Shown in pieces: positions 8,813 to 18,825 of a DNA stretch of 64,000 bases; the first letter of the stretch is position 1, and each line of letters opens with the position of its first letter. The stretch is from Micromonospora sp. U21 (GTDB lineage: Bacteria; Actinomycetota; Actinomycetes; Mycobacteriales; Micromonosporaceae). The stretch is from positions 62,001-126,000 of the forward strand of contig NZ_JAGPYK010000001.1 of NCBI RefSeq assembly GCF_018070045.1. Direction: 5' to 3'. The position numbers and the translations under genes were made by a program. Under the pieces are notes generated by a model. That model saw only the letters and a list, made by a program, of their open reading frames with translations. It had not been told where the DNA came from and did not search any database.

Positions 8813-11491
8813 TCAGCTCGCGTCGCCGCCCTCGTGGCCCGGGATGGATCGGAGCGCCGCCCACAGCTCGGCCCTGCCGGTCACGCCGAGCTTGGTGTAG
8901 ATCCGCTGGAGATGGTTCTCCACCGTTCGTGCGGAGAGGTAGAGCCGCTCGGCGATCGCCCGGCTGGTCGCACCGTGCGCGGCGAGCCGAGCCACCTGCC
9001 ACTCCCGCTCGGTCAGCACCGGCGCCCCGGCGTGCAGCGCCGGCGTGCGGATCAGGTCGCAGCGGCCGAGCAGCCCGGCAAGGCGCTCCCGGGCGTCGCC
9101 GGCCGCCGCCGAGTGCTGCAGGCGGAGCCGGTGCAGGGCCTGGGCGGTGGCCTCGGCGGCGTACACGTGCAGCTCCAGCGCAACGTAGTCGTCGGCGACC
9201 GCGAGCAGATCCGTGGCGGAGTCGGTCACCGCGGCCCGGGCGTGCCGGGCCAGCAGTGGCGGGAGCACGCCGTCGACCTGCTCGGAGAGCTCGGCGAGGC
9301 GCTGCGCGACGGTGCGCCGGCCGCCGTCGGAGCAGGTGGGCCCGACCGGCGCGCCGGCCTGATCCAGCCGGGCCAGGTCGTGCAGGACGTGCACTTCGTG
9401 CCCGGCGAAGCCGTCCGCGCGCAGACGGTCCACCAGGTCGTTGAGCTGTTTGATCGCGCCCGGCAGGTCGCCCGACGCGGCGAGCACCGCGCCGCGGGCC
9501 TGCTCCAGCCACGGGTAGAGCACCGCCATGCCGGGTGCGTGGGTGCGGTCCGCCTCGGCCATCGCCTCGATGGCCTGCGCCGCGTCGCCGCGCAGTGCCG
9601 CCGCCTGCGCCCGCTCGGCCTGTGCCAGACCGGCGTAGACCCGGCTGGTGGCCAGCACCGCGCAGGCGCCCAGCGACGTCCGCATCGCCGCGTCGCTCTG
9701 CCCGCGCAGTCGGGCCGCGTACGCCTGGAGGATGGCCAGGTATCCGGTGCCGAGCCGGAAGTCTCCCGCACCGGCCAGGTCGGCGAACTCGTCGGCCACG
9801 ATCGCGTCGATGCCGACCAGGTCACCGGTGAGCATGAGCCGGGTGCCCCGGGCCAACTCCAGGGCCAGCTGCAGGTACGGCATGTCGGTACGCCAGCTGG
9901 CCGCCGCGGAGTGGACCTGCGCGATGGCCGTACCGCTGCGGGTCAGCTGGCCCTGCGCGGCCTGGACGTACGCGATGGTGCTGCGCGCCAGCTCGCGCGC
10001 GGCGACGCTGGCCGCCGGTCGGTCCAGCACCCGCTGGCTGAGCCGCACGGCGGTGGTCGTGTCCAGGCGGTGCAGTCGCATGATCGCCTCGAAGGCGTGC
10101 ACCCGGGCCCGGTCGGCGGAATCGCCGAGCTGTTCGACACGGGACGCGATCTCCTCGACCGTGGACTCCTGGCTCAGCCCCCAGTAGCTGACCATCCCGC
10201 GTACGGTCAGCCACCGGCAGAGTCGCCGCTCGTCGTCGGGGTCGGGGCTCACCGCGTCCAGGACCTCGATCGCCTCGTCCGGTCGGTCGGCGAACATCAG
10301 GATGGTGGCCAGCAGCTCCGCCGCGTCCGAGCCGCCGTCGGCGTTCAGCGCGGCGCGGGCCAGCCGGGTCGCCAGCGGCACGTCGTAGCGGGTGAACGCC
10401 TGCACCGCGGCGTCCACCAGCAGGGCCGGGTCCTGCGCGGTGCCCGAGTCGAGCCGCCACACCGCCACCCGCAACAGGTCGTCGCGGCGGCGCTTGCCGA
10501 CCCGCTCGAGCAGCTCCGCGAGGCTTGCCTGGAGGCGCCGGGTGCGACTGACCGGGCAGCGGCGGCGCATCACCTCGCCGTAGAGCGGGTGGGCCAGCCG
10601 GACGTTGGTCCGCCGGTCGTGCTGCACCACGCTGATCAGCCCACGTTCCTCGGCGGTCTCCACGTCGGTCGGGTCGGCGGCCTGGTTGAGCAGGTGCAGG
10701 CCCAGGGGCTCGCCGAAGGCGACCAGCTCGACGACCGCGCGGACGCCGTCGGTGAGCTGCCCGACCCGGGTGTCGATCAGGTCGGTCAGGTTGGGCGCCA
10801 GCTCCAGCCGCCCGGTCCACTTCCAGATGCCGTAGGTGCGCTTGAGCTCCGCGCTGCCGTTGGCGGCGTGCACCAGCTCACGCAGCAGCAGCGGGTTGCC
10901 GGCGGACAGCCGGCCGAGCCGGTCGGCGGAGCCGGCGTCGACCGGGCCGCCCAGGATCGCCGCCAGCAGCCCGGCGGTCTCCGCCGGTGGCATCGGGGTC
11001 AGCTCGACGTGCTCGACCAGGTCGTCGGTCCAGAGTGCGCGGATCGGCAGCGGGATCTGCTCGCCGTCGCGCAGGGTGCCGAGCACGGTGGCGTTCTCCG
11101 CGCGGGCAACGAGGTGCACGAGCGCCGCGGACGGCGGGTCGAGCAGGTGCGCGTCGTCGATGGCGAGCACGATCCGCCGGCCGGCGGCCTGCTGTTGCAG
11201 CACGCCCAGCGCCCAGCGCAGGATGCCGGCGGGAGAGAGGCCCTGCGGCTGCTCGGCGGGGAGGACCTGCACCAGCCCGCCGAACGGCAGCGCCGCTGTG
11301 GTGGCGCTGGCCGCGATGGACCAGATGGCGTACCGGTCGGTGGGCAGCGCGCTCACGCCCTCGCGCAGCAGCCGGCTCTTGCCGATGCCCGCGCTGCCGC
11401 TGAAGAAGAGCCCTCGGCCGGCCTCCCCGGTCACTGCCGCCAGCAGGCGGTTGAGCTCACCGGTGCGGCCGACGAACTGCCATCGACTCAT
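8813..11491 (-). CDS. LAL-family LuxR transcriptional regulator
   Basis: 892 residues from ATG 11491 (MSRWQFVGR). A GTG at 11536 would add a 15-residue leader of no family resemblance. The N-terminal AAA-like ATPase has a Walker A motif GSAGIGKSRLL and a Walker B motif IVLAIDDAHLL. A long helical repeat middle region follows, then a C-terminal LuxR/GerE helix-turn-helix (LTEREWQVARLAAHG...SARTVENHLQRIYTKLGV). This is the large ATP-binding LuxR architecture. Such proteins activate metabolic or secondary-metabolite genes in response to ligand and ATP. Its position directly upstream of pncB suggests it could control NAD salvage, but that is inference. Confidence 0.93.
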   Translation of the reverse strand: MSRWQFVGRTGELNRLLAAVTGEAGRGLFFSGSAGIGKSRLLREGVSALPTDRYAIWSIAASATTAALPFGGLVQVLPAEQPQGLSPAGILRWALGVLQQQAAGRRIVLAIDDAHLLDPPSAALVHLVARAENATVLGTLRDGEQIPLPIRALWTDDLVEHVELTPMPPAETAGLLAAILGGPVDAGSADRLGRLSAGNPLLLRELVHAANGSAELKRTYGIWKWTGRLELAPNLTDLIDTRVGQLTDGVRAVVELVAFGEPLGLHLLNQAADPTDVETAEERGLISVVQHDRRTNVRLAHPLYGEVMRRRCPVSRTRRLQASLAELLERVGKRRRDDLLRVAVWRLDSGTAQDPALLVDAAVQAFTRYDVPLATRLARAALNADGGSDAAELLATILMFADRPDEAIEVLDAVSPDPDDERRLCRWLTVRGMVSYWGLSQESTVEEIASRVEQLGDSADRARVHAFEAIMRLHRLDTTTAVRLSQRVLDRPAASVAARELARSTIAYVQAAQGQLTRSGTAIAQVHSAAASWRTDMPYLQLALELARGTRLMLTGDLVGIDAIVADEFADLAGAGDFRLGTGYLAILQAYAARLRGQSDAAMRTSLGACAVLATSRVYAGLAQAERAQAAALRGDAAQAIEAMAEADRTHAPGMAVLYPWLEQARGAVLAASGDLPGAIKQLNDLVDRLRADGFAGHEVHVLHDLARLDQAGAPVGPTCSDGGRRTVAQRLAELSEQVDGVLPPLLARHARAAVTDSATDLLAVADDYVALELHVYAAEATAQALHRLRLQHSAAAGDARERLAGLLGRCDLIRTPALHAGAPVLTEREWQVARLAAHGATSRAIAERLYLSARTVENHLQRIYTKLGVTGRAELWAALRSIPGHEGGDAS

Positions 11492-11549
11492 CCGGGCAGC
11501 ATATCCATCGAAACCTGTCCGCGCCCGCACCGTCACGCACCGAAGTTGA

Positions 11550-11565
11550 GTAATCTCGCGATTAC
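11550..11565. promoter_or_regulatory. inverted repeat in divergent promoter region
   Basis: GTAATC (11550-11555) and GATTAC (11560-11565) form perfect 6-bp arms around TCGC, in an AT-richer patch between the LuxR regulator and the GTPase-like gene. It is a candidate operator; the binding protein is unknown. Confidence 0.4.
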
Positions 11566-11688
11566 CGGTGAGTATTCGAAGTGTTCCGCCCGGTCACCGG
11601 CCCGCCCGTAGTCTTCCGGCATCCGGGTACCGTCACCGGAATTTCCACGCGACCGGACGCCCGGTCGCCCGCAACGGGAGGCCACCCG

Positions 11689-13239
11689 ATGAAGCAGGGC
11701 CCTCTCCCCTCGGTCGACTCGCCGGGCGACATGGCCGGCCCAGCCAACCTGCCGCGCTGCGGCCCGCTACCCACCCGGATCGGGGTCACCGGCCCCGGTC
11801 CGGAGGAGCCGCTCGGCGTGGTCGCCGTCGGCCCCGCCGGTGCCGAGCGTCGCGGGGTGCTCGCCACCCTGCTCGGGCTCGACCCGGTCATGCTCACCGT
11901 GCCGGCGGGCAGCTGGCTGGTGGTGCGACACGCCAAGGCGCCCACCCGGGCGGCGTACGTGCCGGGCTACCGTCAACCGCACTCCTACGGCGCGGACCGG
12001 GACGCCGCCGGCCCGGCGCTGGCCCGCCCGCCCCGGCGGGTCGAGCTGAGCGTGCCAGAGCCCCTGCTGCGGCACTTCACCCTGGTCGACACCCCGGACA
12101 CCGGCACGCTCGGCGTCGCCGGCGGCCGGGTGCTGCTCGACGCGGTCGGCCGGGCCGGCGCGCTGCTCTTCGTGATCGCCGCCGATCAGGCGTTCACCGC
12201 CGCGGAGCTGAACCTGCTCGCCGAGGTGGCCCCGGCCCCGGTGAAGGTCGTCTTCGCGGTCACCCCCGGCGCGGCGGGCTGGGCCCCGCTGGCCGACGGC
12301 GCGGCGACGACGGAGGACGCGGGGGCGTCCGTCCCGCCGGCACACGGCGTGCCGGGCAAGGTTGACCCGGTCGCGGTGACCGTGGCGGCGCACCGTGCGG
12401 CGCTGCTGGCCGCCGTGCCCTCGCTGGCCGGCGCACGGTGGTTCCCGGTCGACGACGCCGAGTCCGCTGCCGACCTGCGCCGGGCACTGGTGGGTTGGGC
12501 GGCGCACGAGGGGTTGCAGCGGGCCAGCGCAGATCCGCCGGTACTACCGGGCCAGCACGGCCGGGTGTCCGTGGTGTCCGACCCGGGGGACTGGTCCGAG
12601 CAGCTCGACCGGCAGACCCGCTCCTGTGCCCAGCGGATCCGCCAGCACCTCGCGCTGGAGTTGGCGAACGCCCACCTGCGGGTGGTGCAGGAGATCGTCT
12701 TCGGGGTCGGCTGCGCCGGCCTGCCGGAGTTGCTGGACCGGGAGATGGCGGCGTTGTCGCTGCTGGCCACCGCGCAGTGCGACCACGCTGTGCGGGGCAT
12801 CGTGACGGACGCCGCGGCCCGGGTGCTCGGCGCGCCACCGGCCGAGGGCGTGCGCCGCCGGATCGCCACCGCCGTGCAGTACGGGCTGACCGATCACCGG
12901 CCCGGCCGCGACCTGGACCGGGTGCTGCTGATCACCAGCACGGCCGGGGTGGCCTCGCTGACCGGTCCGGAGGCGATCGACGCGCTCGACGGCTACCCGA
13001 GGACGTTCCGCGGCGAGGTGCTCCCGCCGGTCGCGGTGGCGCTGTCCGGCGGATGCTGGCAGCAGTGGCGTACACCCGGCAATGATGACCACAACGCCGC
13101 CCGGGCGTGGTCCCAGCGGGCGCTGCGGGAGGTCGAGCTGGGGCTGTCCCGGGAGATCTCCCGACGGTTCGAGGTGATCCGCCTCTCGCTGGGCGCGGTG
13201 CTCTCCGATGCAGTCGATCACGGCATCCTGCTCGCCTGA
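11689..13239 (+). CDS. dynamin/GTPase-like protein with degenerate P-loop
   Basis: 516 residues from ATG 11689, seven bases after CGGGAGG; the frame is open upstream but without a comparable site. The order of elements resembles a bacterial dynamin-like or Era-type GTPase. [18 protein letters not shown] (about 45-62) is at the P-loop position, [10 protein letters not shown] (about 129-138) is the G3 DxxG motif, and VKVVFAVTP (about 184-192) ends near where NKxD would be. The P-loop lacks the essential Gly-Lys-Ser/Thr and no NKxD is visible, so nucleotide hydrolysis is doubtful. The C-terminal half is helical with amphipathic segments. Function is unknown. It may be a pseudo-GTPase that works as a scaffold or membrane remodelling partner. 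Confidence 0.7.
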   Translation: MKQGPLPSVDSPGDMAGPANLPRCGPLPTRIGVTGPGPEEPLGVVAVGPAGAERRGVLATLLGLDPVMLTVPAGSWLVVRHAKAPTRAAYVPGYRQPHSYGADRDAAGPALARPPRRVELSVPEPLLRHFTLVDTPDTGTLGVAGGRVLLDAVGRAGALLFVIAADQAFTAAELNLLAEVAPAPVKVVFAVTPGAAGWAPLADGAATTEDAGASVPPAHGVPGKVDPVAVTVAAHRAALLAAVPSLAGARWFPVDDAESAADLRRALVGWAAHEGLQRASADPPVLPGQHGRVSVVSDPGDWSEQLDRQTRSCAQRIRQHLALELANAHLRVVQEIVFGVGCAGLPELLDREMAALSLLATAQCDHAVRGIVTDAAARVLGAPPAEGVRRRIATAVQYGLTDHRPGRDLDRVLLITSTAGVASLTGPEAIDALDGYPRTFRGEVLPPVAVALSGGCWQQWRTPGNDDHNAARAWSQRALREVELGLSREISRRFEVIRLSLGAVLSDAVDHGILLA

Positions 13240-13387
13240 CGGCGTGGCTGCGACCTGCTCCGGCCCCGTGCGACACCTCGCGTCCACCGGCCTCGGGGGC
13301 GAGGCCGGGGAGGCCGGGTTGGGTGATCCTCGCCGGGCCGGCGTTCCGGTTCCTCGGTTCCGGGAAACCGGTGGCACGATGGGGGGC

Positions 13388-13678
13388 ATGGCGGCTCCGC
13401 AGGTTGCACCGGTCGAGACGCCGGACACTCACGAGGTGCCGGCGTCCGAGCGGCAATGGGTGACGATCGTGTGGGACGACCCGGTCAACCTGATGACGTA
13501 CGTGACCTGGGTTTTTCAGAAGCTCTTCGGTTACAGCCGGGAGAGGGCCGAGCAGCTCATGCTGGACGTGCACCACAAGGGTCGCGCCGTGGTCTCCACC
13601 GGCGCCCGGGAACGGATGGAGCACGACGCGTCGCAGCTGCACGCGTACGGGCTGTGGGCGACGGTGGACCGCTCGTGA
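13388..13678 (+). CDS. clpS: ATP-dependent Clp protease adaptor ClpS
   Basis: 96 residues from ATG 13388; an ATG nine bases earlier (13379), after GGTGG, is an equally possible start. The ClpS fold is clear. [16 protein letters not shown] contains the conserved D-D/N-P-V-N loop, followed by [21 protein letters not shown] with the N-degron pocket His residues. It delivers N-end rule substrates to ClpC/ClpA-ClpP. Gene order clpS, DUF2017, mec, cysO, cysM matches that around Rv1331-Rv1336 of Mycobacterium tuberculosis, minus the Rv1333 peptidase. Confidence 0.95.
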   Translation: MAAPQVAPVETPDTHEVPASERQWVTIVWDDPVNLMTYVTWVFQKLFGYSRERAEQLMLDVHHKGRAVVSTGARERMEHDASQLHAYGLWATVDRS

Positions 13679-13733
13679 GCGCGAGGAGTGAGCCGGTTCT
13701 GCGAGCCCCGCAGTCGGGAACAGGGTGGGCCTC

Positions 13734-14234
13734 GTGAGCATGTTCCGTCGCCAGGCCGGCCGCTACGTCGCCACCTTCGCCGTCGACGAGGTGCGGGTGC
13801 TGCGCAAGGTCGCCTCCGAGGTGGTCGGTCTGCTCACCGACGGCTTCGACCACACCGACCCGGTCGTCGGCCGGCTCTTCCCGGCGGTCTACCCCGAGGA
13901 CGCGGCCGGCTCCGCCGAGTTCCGCCGCTACACCGAGGGCGACCTGAAGACCGCGAAGATCGATCAGGCGGGGGCCATCCTGGCCGCTCTGCCCGACGAG
14001 GCGGGCGGTGAGGTGCGGCTGGACGCCGAGGCGGCCGAGGCGTGGCTGCGGGCGCTGAACGACGCCCGGTTGGCGATGGGCGTCCGGCTGGAGATCAAGG
14101 ACGGCACTGACCTGGGCGAGGAGCTGGACGACGCGGTCGCCGAGGACCCGGCCTCCAGCCGGGTGTTCCAGCTGTCGGTCTACGCGTACCTCGGATATCT
14201 ACAGGAGTCGCTGCTCAACGCCTTGATCGATTAG
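13734..14234 (+). CDS. DUF2017 domain protein
   Basis: About 166 residues. Start candidates are GTG 13725, GTG 13734 and ATG 13740, and no strong ribosome-binding site decides between them. It is an acidic, mostly helical cytoplasmic protein with no catalytic motif that I recognise. Its place directly after clpS and before mec, as for Rv1332, supports the DUF2017 call. Conserved linkage with clpS suggests a proteolysis-related role, but the function is not known. Confidence 0.8.
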   Translation: MSMFRRQAGRYVATFAVDEVRVLRKVASEVVGLLTDGFDHTDPVVGRLFPAVYPEDAAGSAEFRRYTEGDLKTAKIDQAGAILAALPDEAGGEVRLDAEAAEAWLRALNDARLAMGVRLEIKDGTDLGEELDDAVAEDPASSRVFQLSVYAYLGYLQESLLNALID

Positions 14235-14287
14235 GCGTGACCGGCACCACTTCAGGCCGGTACCCGGCAGGCGTTAGGCTGGTGCAC

Positions 14288-14776
14288 GTGCTGAGCATCG
14301 ACCGGTCGATCATCGACGCGATCGTCGCCCACGCGCGCCGGGACCACCCGGACGAGGCGTGCGGCGTGGTCGCCGGTCCCCTCGGCAGCGACACCCCGAC
14401 CCGGCACATCCCGATGGACAACGCCGCCCGGTCGATGACGTTCTACGAGTTCGACTCGATGGAGCACCTGCGGATCTGGCGGGAGATGGACGACCGGGAC
14501 GAGGAGCCCGTGGTCATCTACCACTCGCACACCGCCACCGAGGCGTACCCCTCGCGGACCGACGTCTCCTTCGCCGGCGAGCCGGGCGCGCACTACCTGC
14601 TCGTCTCGACCCGTGAGCCCGACTCGGAGGAGATCCGGTCGTTCCGGATCGTCGACGGCGTGGTCACCGAGGAGCCGGTCCAGGTGGTGGAGGCCGGGGT
14701 CGACCCGCACGCCGTCCAGTCCTACATGTTCGGGCAGAGCCCGGCGACGGTCGACTACGAGTGTTCCGGCCGCTGA
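14288..14776 (+). CDS. mec: JAMM/MPN metalloprotease Mec acting on CysO
   Basis: About 162 residues from GTG 14288; an in-frame GTG at 14282 is also possible. The JAMM zinc motif is complete: HSH followed after seven residues by S, then RT and D (HSHTATEAYPSRTD), with an upstream Glu in the DEEP region. In M. tuberculosis, Mec+ (Rv1334) hydrolyses the CysO-cysteine adduct to release cysteine and regenerate CysO. The next genes are cysO and cysM, so the same role is very likely. Because CysO here carries a tail after its diglycine, this enzyme is also a candidate for removing that tail. Confidence 0.92.
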   Translation: MLSIDRSIIDAIVAHARRDHPDEACGVVAGPLGSDTPTRHIPMDNAARSMTFYEFDSMEHLRIWREMDDRDEEPVVIYHSHTATEAYPSRTDVSFAGEPGAHYLLVSTREPDSEEIRSFRIVDGVVTEEPVQVVEAGVDPHAVQSYMFGQSPATVDYECSGR

Positions 14777-14828
14777 TCCGTCAGCGTCCCCACCCGTTCC
14801 GTCCCGTCACCCTGGCACACCCGAATGA

Positions 14829-16208
<1,380 letters not shown>

Positions 16209-16224
16209 CCGACAGGGTCTTCAC

Positions 16225-16260
16225 GTACGGGCCGTCGATGCGCACGTCGACGGCCCGTAC
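16225..16260 (+). terminator. cysM terminator hairpin
   Basis: A perfect 14-bp stem, GTACGGGCCGTCGA (16225-16238) with TCGACGGCCCGTAC (16247-16260) and an 8-base loop, begins 16 bases after the cysM stop. Confidence 0.85.
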
Positions 16261-16432
16261 GCTGCCCGCCGCGCCGTGAGCAGGTGTCACGTTCGTGACA
16301 AGTTCCATCGGATGATTCTTGCTGCCGCGTACCCCAGCGTAGGCTGCGCAGCGTGGCGTACGCGTCGGTAGAGATCATGGCTGGGACGACGGCCGGCACG
16401 GATGCTACTGACAGTGACAGCGAGACGACTCG

Positions 16433-17176
16433 ATGCGACTGACTGTCCTGGGTTGCGCCGGCAGCTTTCCCGGCCCCGAGTCGCCGTGTTCGGCGTACCT
16501 CGTCGAGGCCGACGGCTTCCGGCTCCTGGTCGACTTCGGCTCGGGTTCGCTGTCCAGCCTCCAGCGGTACGCGGGGCTGCACGCCCCGGACGCGATCCTC
16601 CTGACCCACCTGCACTGTGACCACATCCTCGACGCCGTGTCGTACGTGGTGGTCCGCCGGTACGCCCCGGACGGCCCCTACCCGGCGCTGCCGGTGTACG
16701 CGCCCTCCGGCGCACCGGACCGGCTCAGCGCCGCCTACGGCGAAGACGGCACCGTCGAGGACGTCTACCAGTTCTACGCCCTCCAACCGGGCACCTTCCC
16801 GATCGGCCCGTTCACGGTCACCGTCGACCGGGTCAACCACCCCGTCGAGACGTACGGCGTGCGGCTGGAGCACGGTGGCCGGTCCCTCTGCTACTCCTCG
16901 GACACCGCGCCCTGCGACGCGCTGCTGCGGCTGGCCCAGAACGCCGACGTCTTCCTCTGTGAGGCCAGCTACCTCGACGGCGCGGACAATCCACCGGACC
17001 TGCACCTCACCGGCCGGGAGGCCGGTGAGACGGCGACCAAGGCCGTGGTGGGCCGGTTGCTGCTCACCCACCTGGTGGCCGCCTGGGGCAGCGAGGCGCA
17101 CACGCTGGAGTCGGCCGCCGCCGCGTACACCGGGCCGCTCGAGGTGGTTCGGGCCGGCGCCAGCTACGACGTCTGA
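16433..17176 (+). CDS. metallo-beta-lactamase-fold hydrolase (Rv1339-like)
   Basis: 247 residues with the metal-binding THLHCDHILD (HxHxDH) and further ligands in YSSDTAP and LLTHLV. The fold and position match Rv1339 of M. tuberculosis, which has been described as an atypical cyclic-nucleotide phosphodiesterase and lies between murI and rph. Here the rhomboid and murI genes normally preceding it are absent. A role in cAMP turnover is plausible from orthology, but RNase Z-like relatives share the motif. The ribosome-binding site is weak. Confidence 0.85.
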   Translation: MRLTVLGCAGSFPGPESPCSAYLVEADGFRLLVDFGSGSLSSLQRYAGLHAPDAILLTHLHCDHILDAVSYVVVRRYAPDGPYPALPVYAPSGAPDRLSAAYGEDGTVEDVYQFYALQPGTFPIGPFTVTVDRVNHPVETYGVRLEHGGRSLCYSSDTAPCDALLRLAQNADVFLCEASYLDGADNPPDLHLTGREAGETATKAVVGRLLLTHLVAAWGSEAHTLESAAAAYTGPLEVVRAGASYDV

Positions 17177-17358
17177 CCCACCCGGTGGTTGGTCGATGCG
17201 GCCAGCGCGCTGCCCGAGGTGGCGCGGCGGCCGGGCGGGCCCGGGCCGAGCAGTTCGGATGCCGGCAGCGGTCGGCGGATTCCTCGGGGATGCACGACGC
17301 GGAATCCGGTCGGGGCACCCCAGGGCAGGTGCGGCACCGCACCGCATAGGGTGCAGGC

Positions 17359-18084
17359 ATGGCGCGACCTGACGGGCGAGGGCCCGATCAACTTCGACCG
17401 GTGACCCTGACCCGAGGCTGGAGCACCCATCCGGAGGGCTCGGTGCTCGTCGAGTTCGGCGGCACCCGGGTGCTCTGCACGGCAAGCGTCACCGAGGGGG
17501 TGCCCCGCTGGCGCAAGGGCTCCGGGCTCGGCTGGGTGACCGCCGAGTACGCGATGCTGCCCCGGGCCACCAACACCCGCTCCGACCGGGAGAGCGTCAA
17601 GGGTCGGGTCGGTGGCCGGACCCACGAGATCTCCCGGCTGATCGGCCGCAGCCTGCGCGCCTGCATCGACCTGAAGGCGCTCGGCGAGAACTCGGTGGTG
17701 CTCGACTGCGACGTGCTCCAGGCCGACGGTGGCACCCGGACCGCCGCGATCACCGGCGCGTACGTGGCGCTGCACGACGCGGTGGACTGGCTGGCCGGCC
17801 GTAAGGCGTTGGCCGGGAAGCCGGAGAACGTGATGCACCGTTCGGTGGCCGCGGTCAGCGTGGGGATCATCGCCGGCGAGGCGCGGCTCGACCTCTGCTA
17901 CGAGGAGGACGTGGCCGCCGAGGTGGACATGAACGTGGTCTGCACGGGTGCGGGCGACTTCGTCGAGGTGCAGGGCACCGGTGAGGCGGGCGTGTTCGCC
18001 CGGGACCAGCTCGACACCCTGCTCGACCTGGCCGTCGCGGGCTGCGCGGAGCTGGCCGAAGCCCAGCGGAAGGCTCTCTCATGA
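17359..18084 (+). CDS. rph: ribonuclease PH
   Basis: 241 residues. It is a phosphorolytic 3'-5' exoribonuclease that trims tRNA 3' ends. The conserved block [17 protein letters not shown] and the [22 protein letters not shown] segment (here [19 protein letters not shown]) carry the phosphate-binding and oligomerisation residues, and [16 protein letters not shown] completes the active site. The stop overlaps the rdgB start by four bases (ATGA), so the two are translationally coupled, as in many actinobacteria. Confidence 0.96.
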   Translation: MARPDGRGPDQLRPVTLTRGWSTHPEGSVLVEFGGTRVLCTASVTEGVPRWRKGSGLGWVTAEYAMLPRATNTRSDRESVKGRVGGRTHEISRLIGRSLRACIDLKALGENSVVLDCDVLQADGGTRTAAITGAYVALHDAVDWLAGRKALAGKPENVMHRSVAAVSVGIIAGEARLDLCYEEDVAAEVDMNVVCTGAGDFVEVQGTGEAGVFARDQLDTLLDLAVAGCAELAEAQRKALS

Positions 18085-18701
18085 ACAAGGCCCTGCTCGC
18101 GACCCGCAACCGTAAGAAGCTGGTCGAACTCCAGCGGATCCTGGACGGCGCGCTCGGCGCGCACCGGATCGCCCTGCTGGGGCTGGACGACGTCGAGCAG
18201 TACCCGGAACTGCCGGAGACCGGCCTGACCTTCGGCGAGAACGCGTTGATCAAGGCCCGGGAGGGCTGCCGGCGTACCGGCTTACCGACCATCGCCGACG
18301 ACTCCGGGCTCGCGGTGGACGCCCTCAACGGGATGCCGGGGGTGTTCAGCGCCCGCTGGTCCGGGCAGCACGGCGACGACCGGGCCAACCTCCAGCTGGT
18401 GCTGGACCAGATCGCCGACGTGCCCGACGAGCAGCGGGCCGCCTCGTTCGTCTGCACGGTGGCGCTGGTGCTGCCCGAAGGCAAGGAGCACCTGGTCGAC
18501 GGCCGGCAGTCGGGGCAGGTGCTGCGTGCTCCGCGCGGCGACGGTGGGTTCGGCTACGACCCGATCTTCCTGGGCGACGGTCAGGACCGGACCAACGCCG
18601 AGCTGACCCCGACCGAGAAGGACGCGATCAGCCATCGCGGCAAGGCGCTGCGTGAGTTGGCCAAGCTGATCGCGAAAGTGCTGCCGCCCACCGCCGTCTG
18701 A
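18081..18701 (+). CDS. rdgB: XTP/dITP pyrophosphatase
   Basis: 206 residues of the Ham1/RdgB family. [14 protein letters not shown] is the N-terminal nucleotide-binding motif, [22 protein letters not shown] holds the catalytic Asp pair, and GFGYDPIF with SHRGKAL completes the pocket. It hydrolyses non-canonical purine nucleoside triphosphates such as dITP and XTP to monophosphates, keeping them out of DNA. It is coupled to rph by an ATGA overlap and followed by a nested hairpin terminator. Confidence 0.96.
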   Translation: MNKALLATRNRKKLVELQRILDGALGAHRIALLGLDDVEQYPELPETGLTFGENALIKAREGCRRTGLPTIADDSGLAVDALNGMPGVFSARWSGQHGDDRANLQLVLDQIADVPDEQRAASFVCTVALVLPEGKEHLVDGRQSGQVLRAPRGDGGFGYDPIFLGDGQDRTNAELTPTEKDAISHRGKALRELAKLIAKVLPPTAV

Positions 18702-18758
18702 CGCGTACGCCGTCCGCCGACGGGGCAACAGCCGAAGCGGCAGGGCGGATCGGAGGAC

Positions 18759-18799
18759 CAGGGCGTGCCACTCTTGGAAGAGTTTTTCCGCACGCCCTG
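18759..18799 (+). terminator. nested hairpin terminator after rdgB
   Basis: An outer 10-bp stem CAGGGCGTGC (18759-18768) with GCACGCCCTG (18790-18799) encloses a smaller CTCTT-GG-AAGAG hairpin (18771-18782) followed directly by TTTTT (18783-18787). It ends the clpS-rdgB side before the polysaccharide cluster. Confidence 0.75.
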
Positions 18800-18825
18800 T
18801 TCGCTGGACTGTTTGGGGAGACGGG

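Noticed and set aside
8834..11611. 925-codon open frame antisense to the LuxR regulator
   Set aside because: Composition-driven shadow; no motifs and no ribosome-binding site, whereas the minus strand has complete ATPase and HTH motifs.
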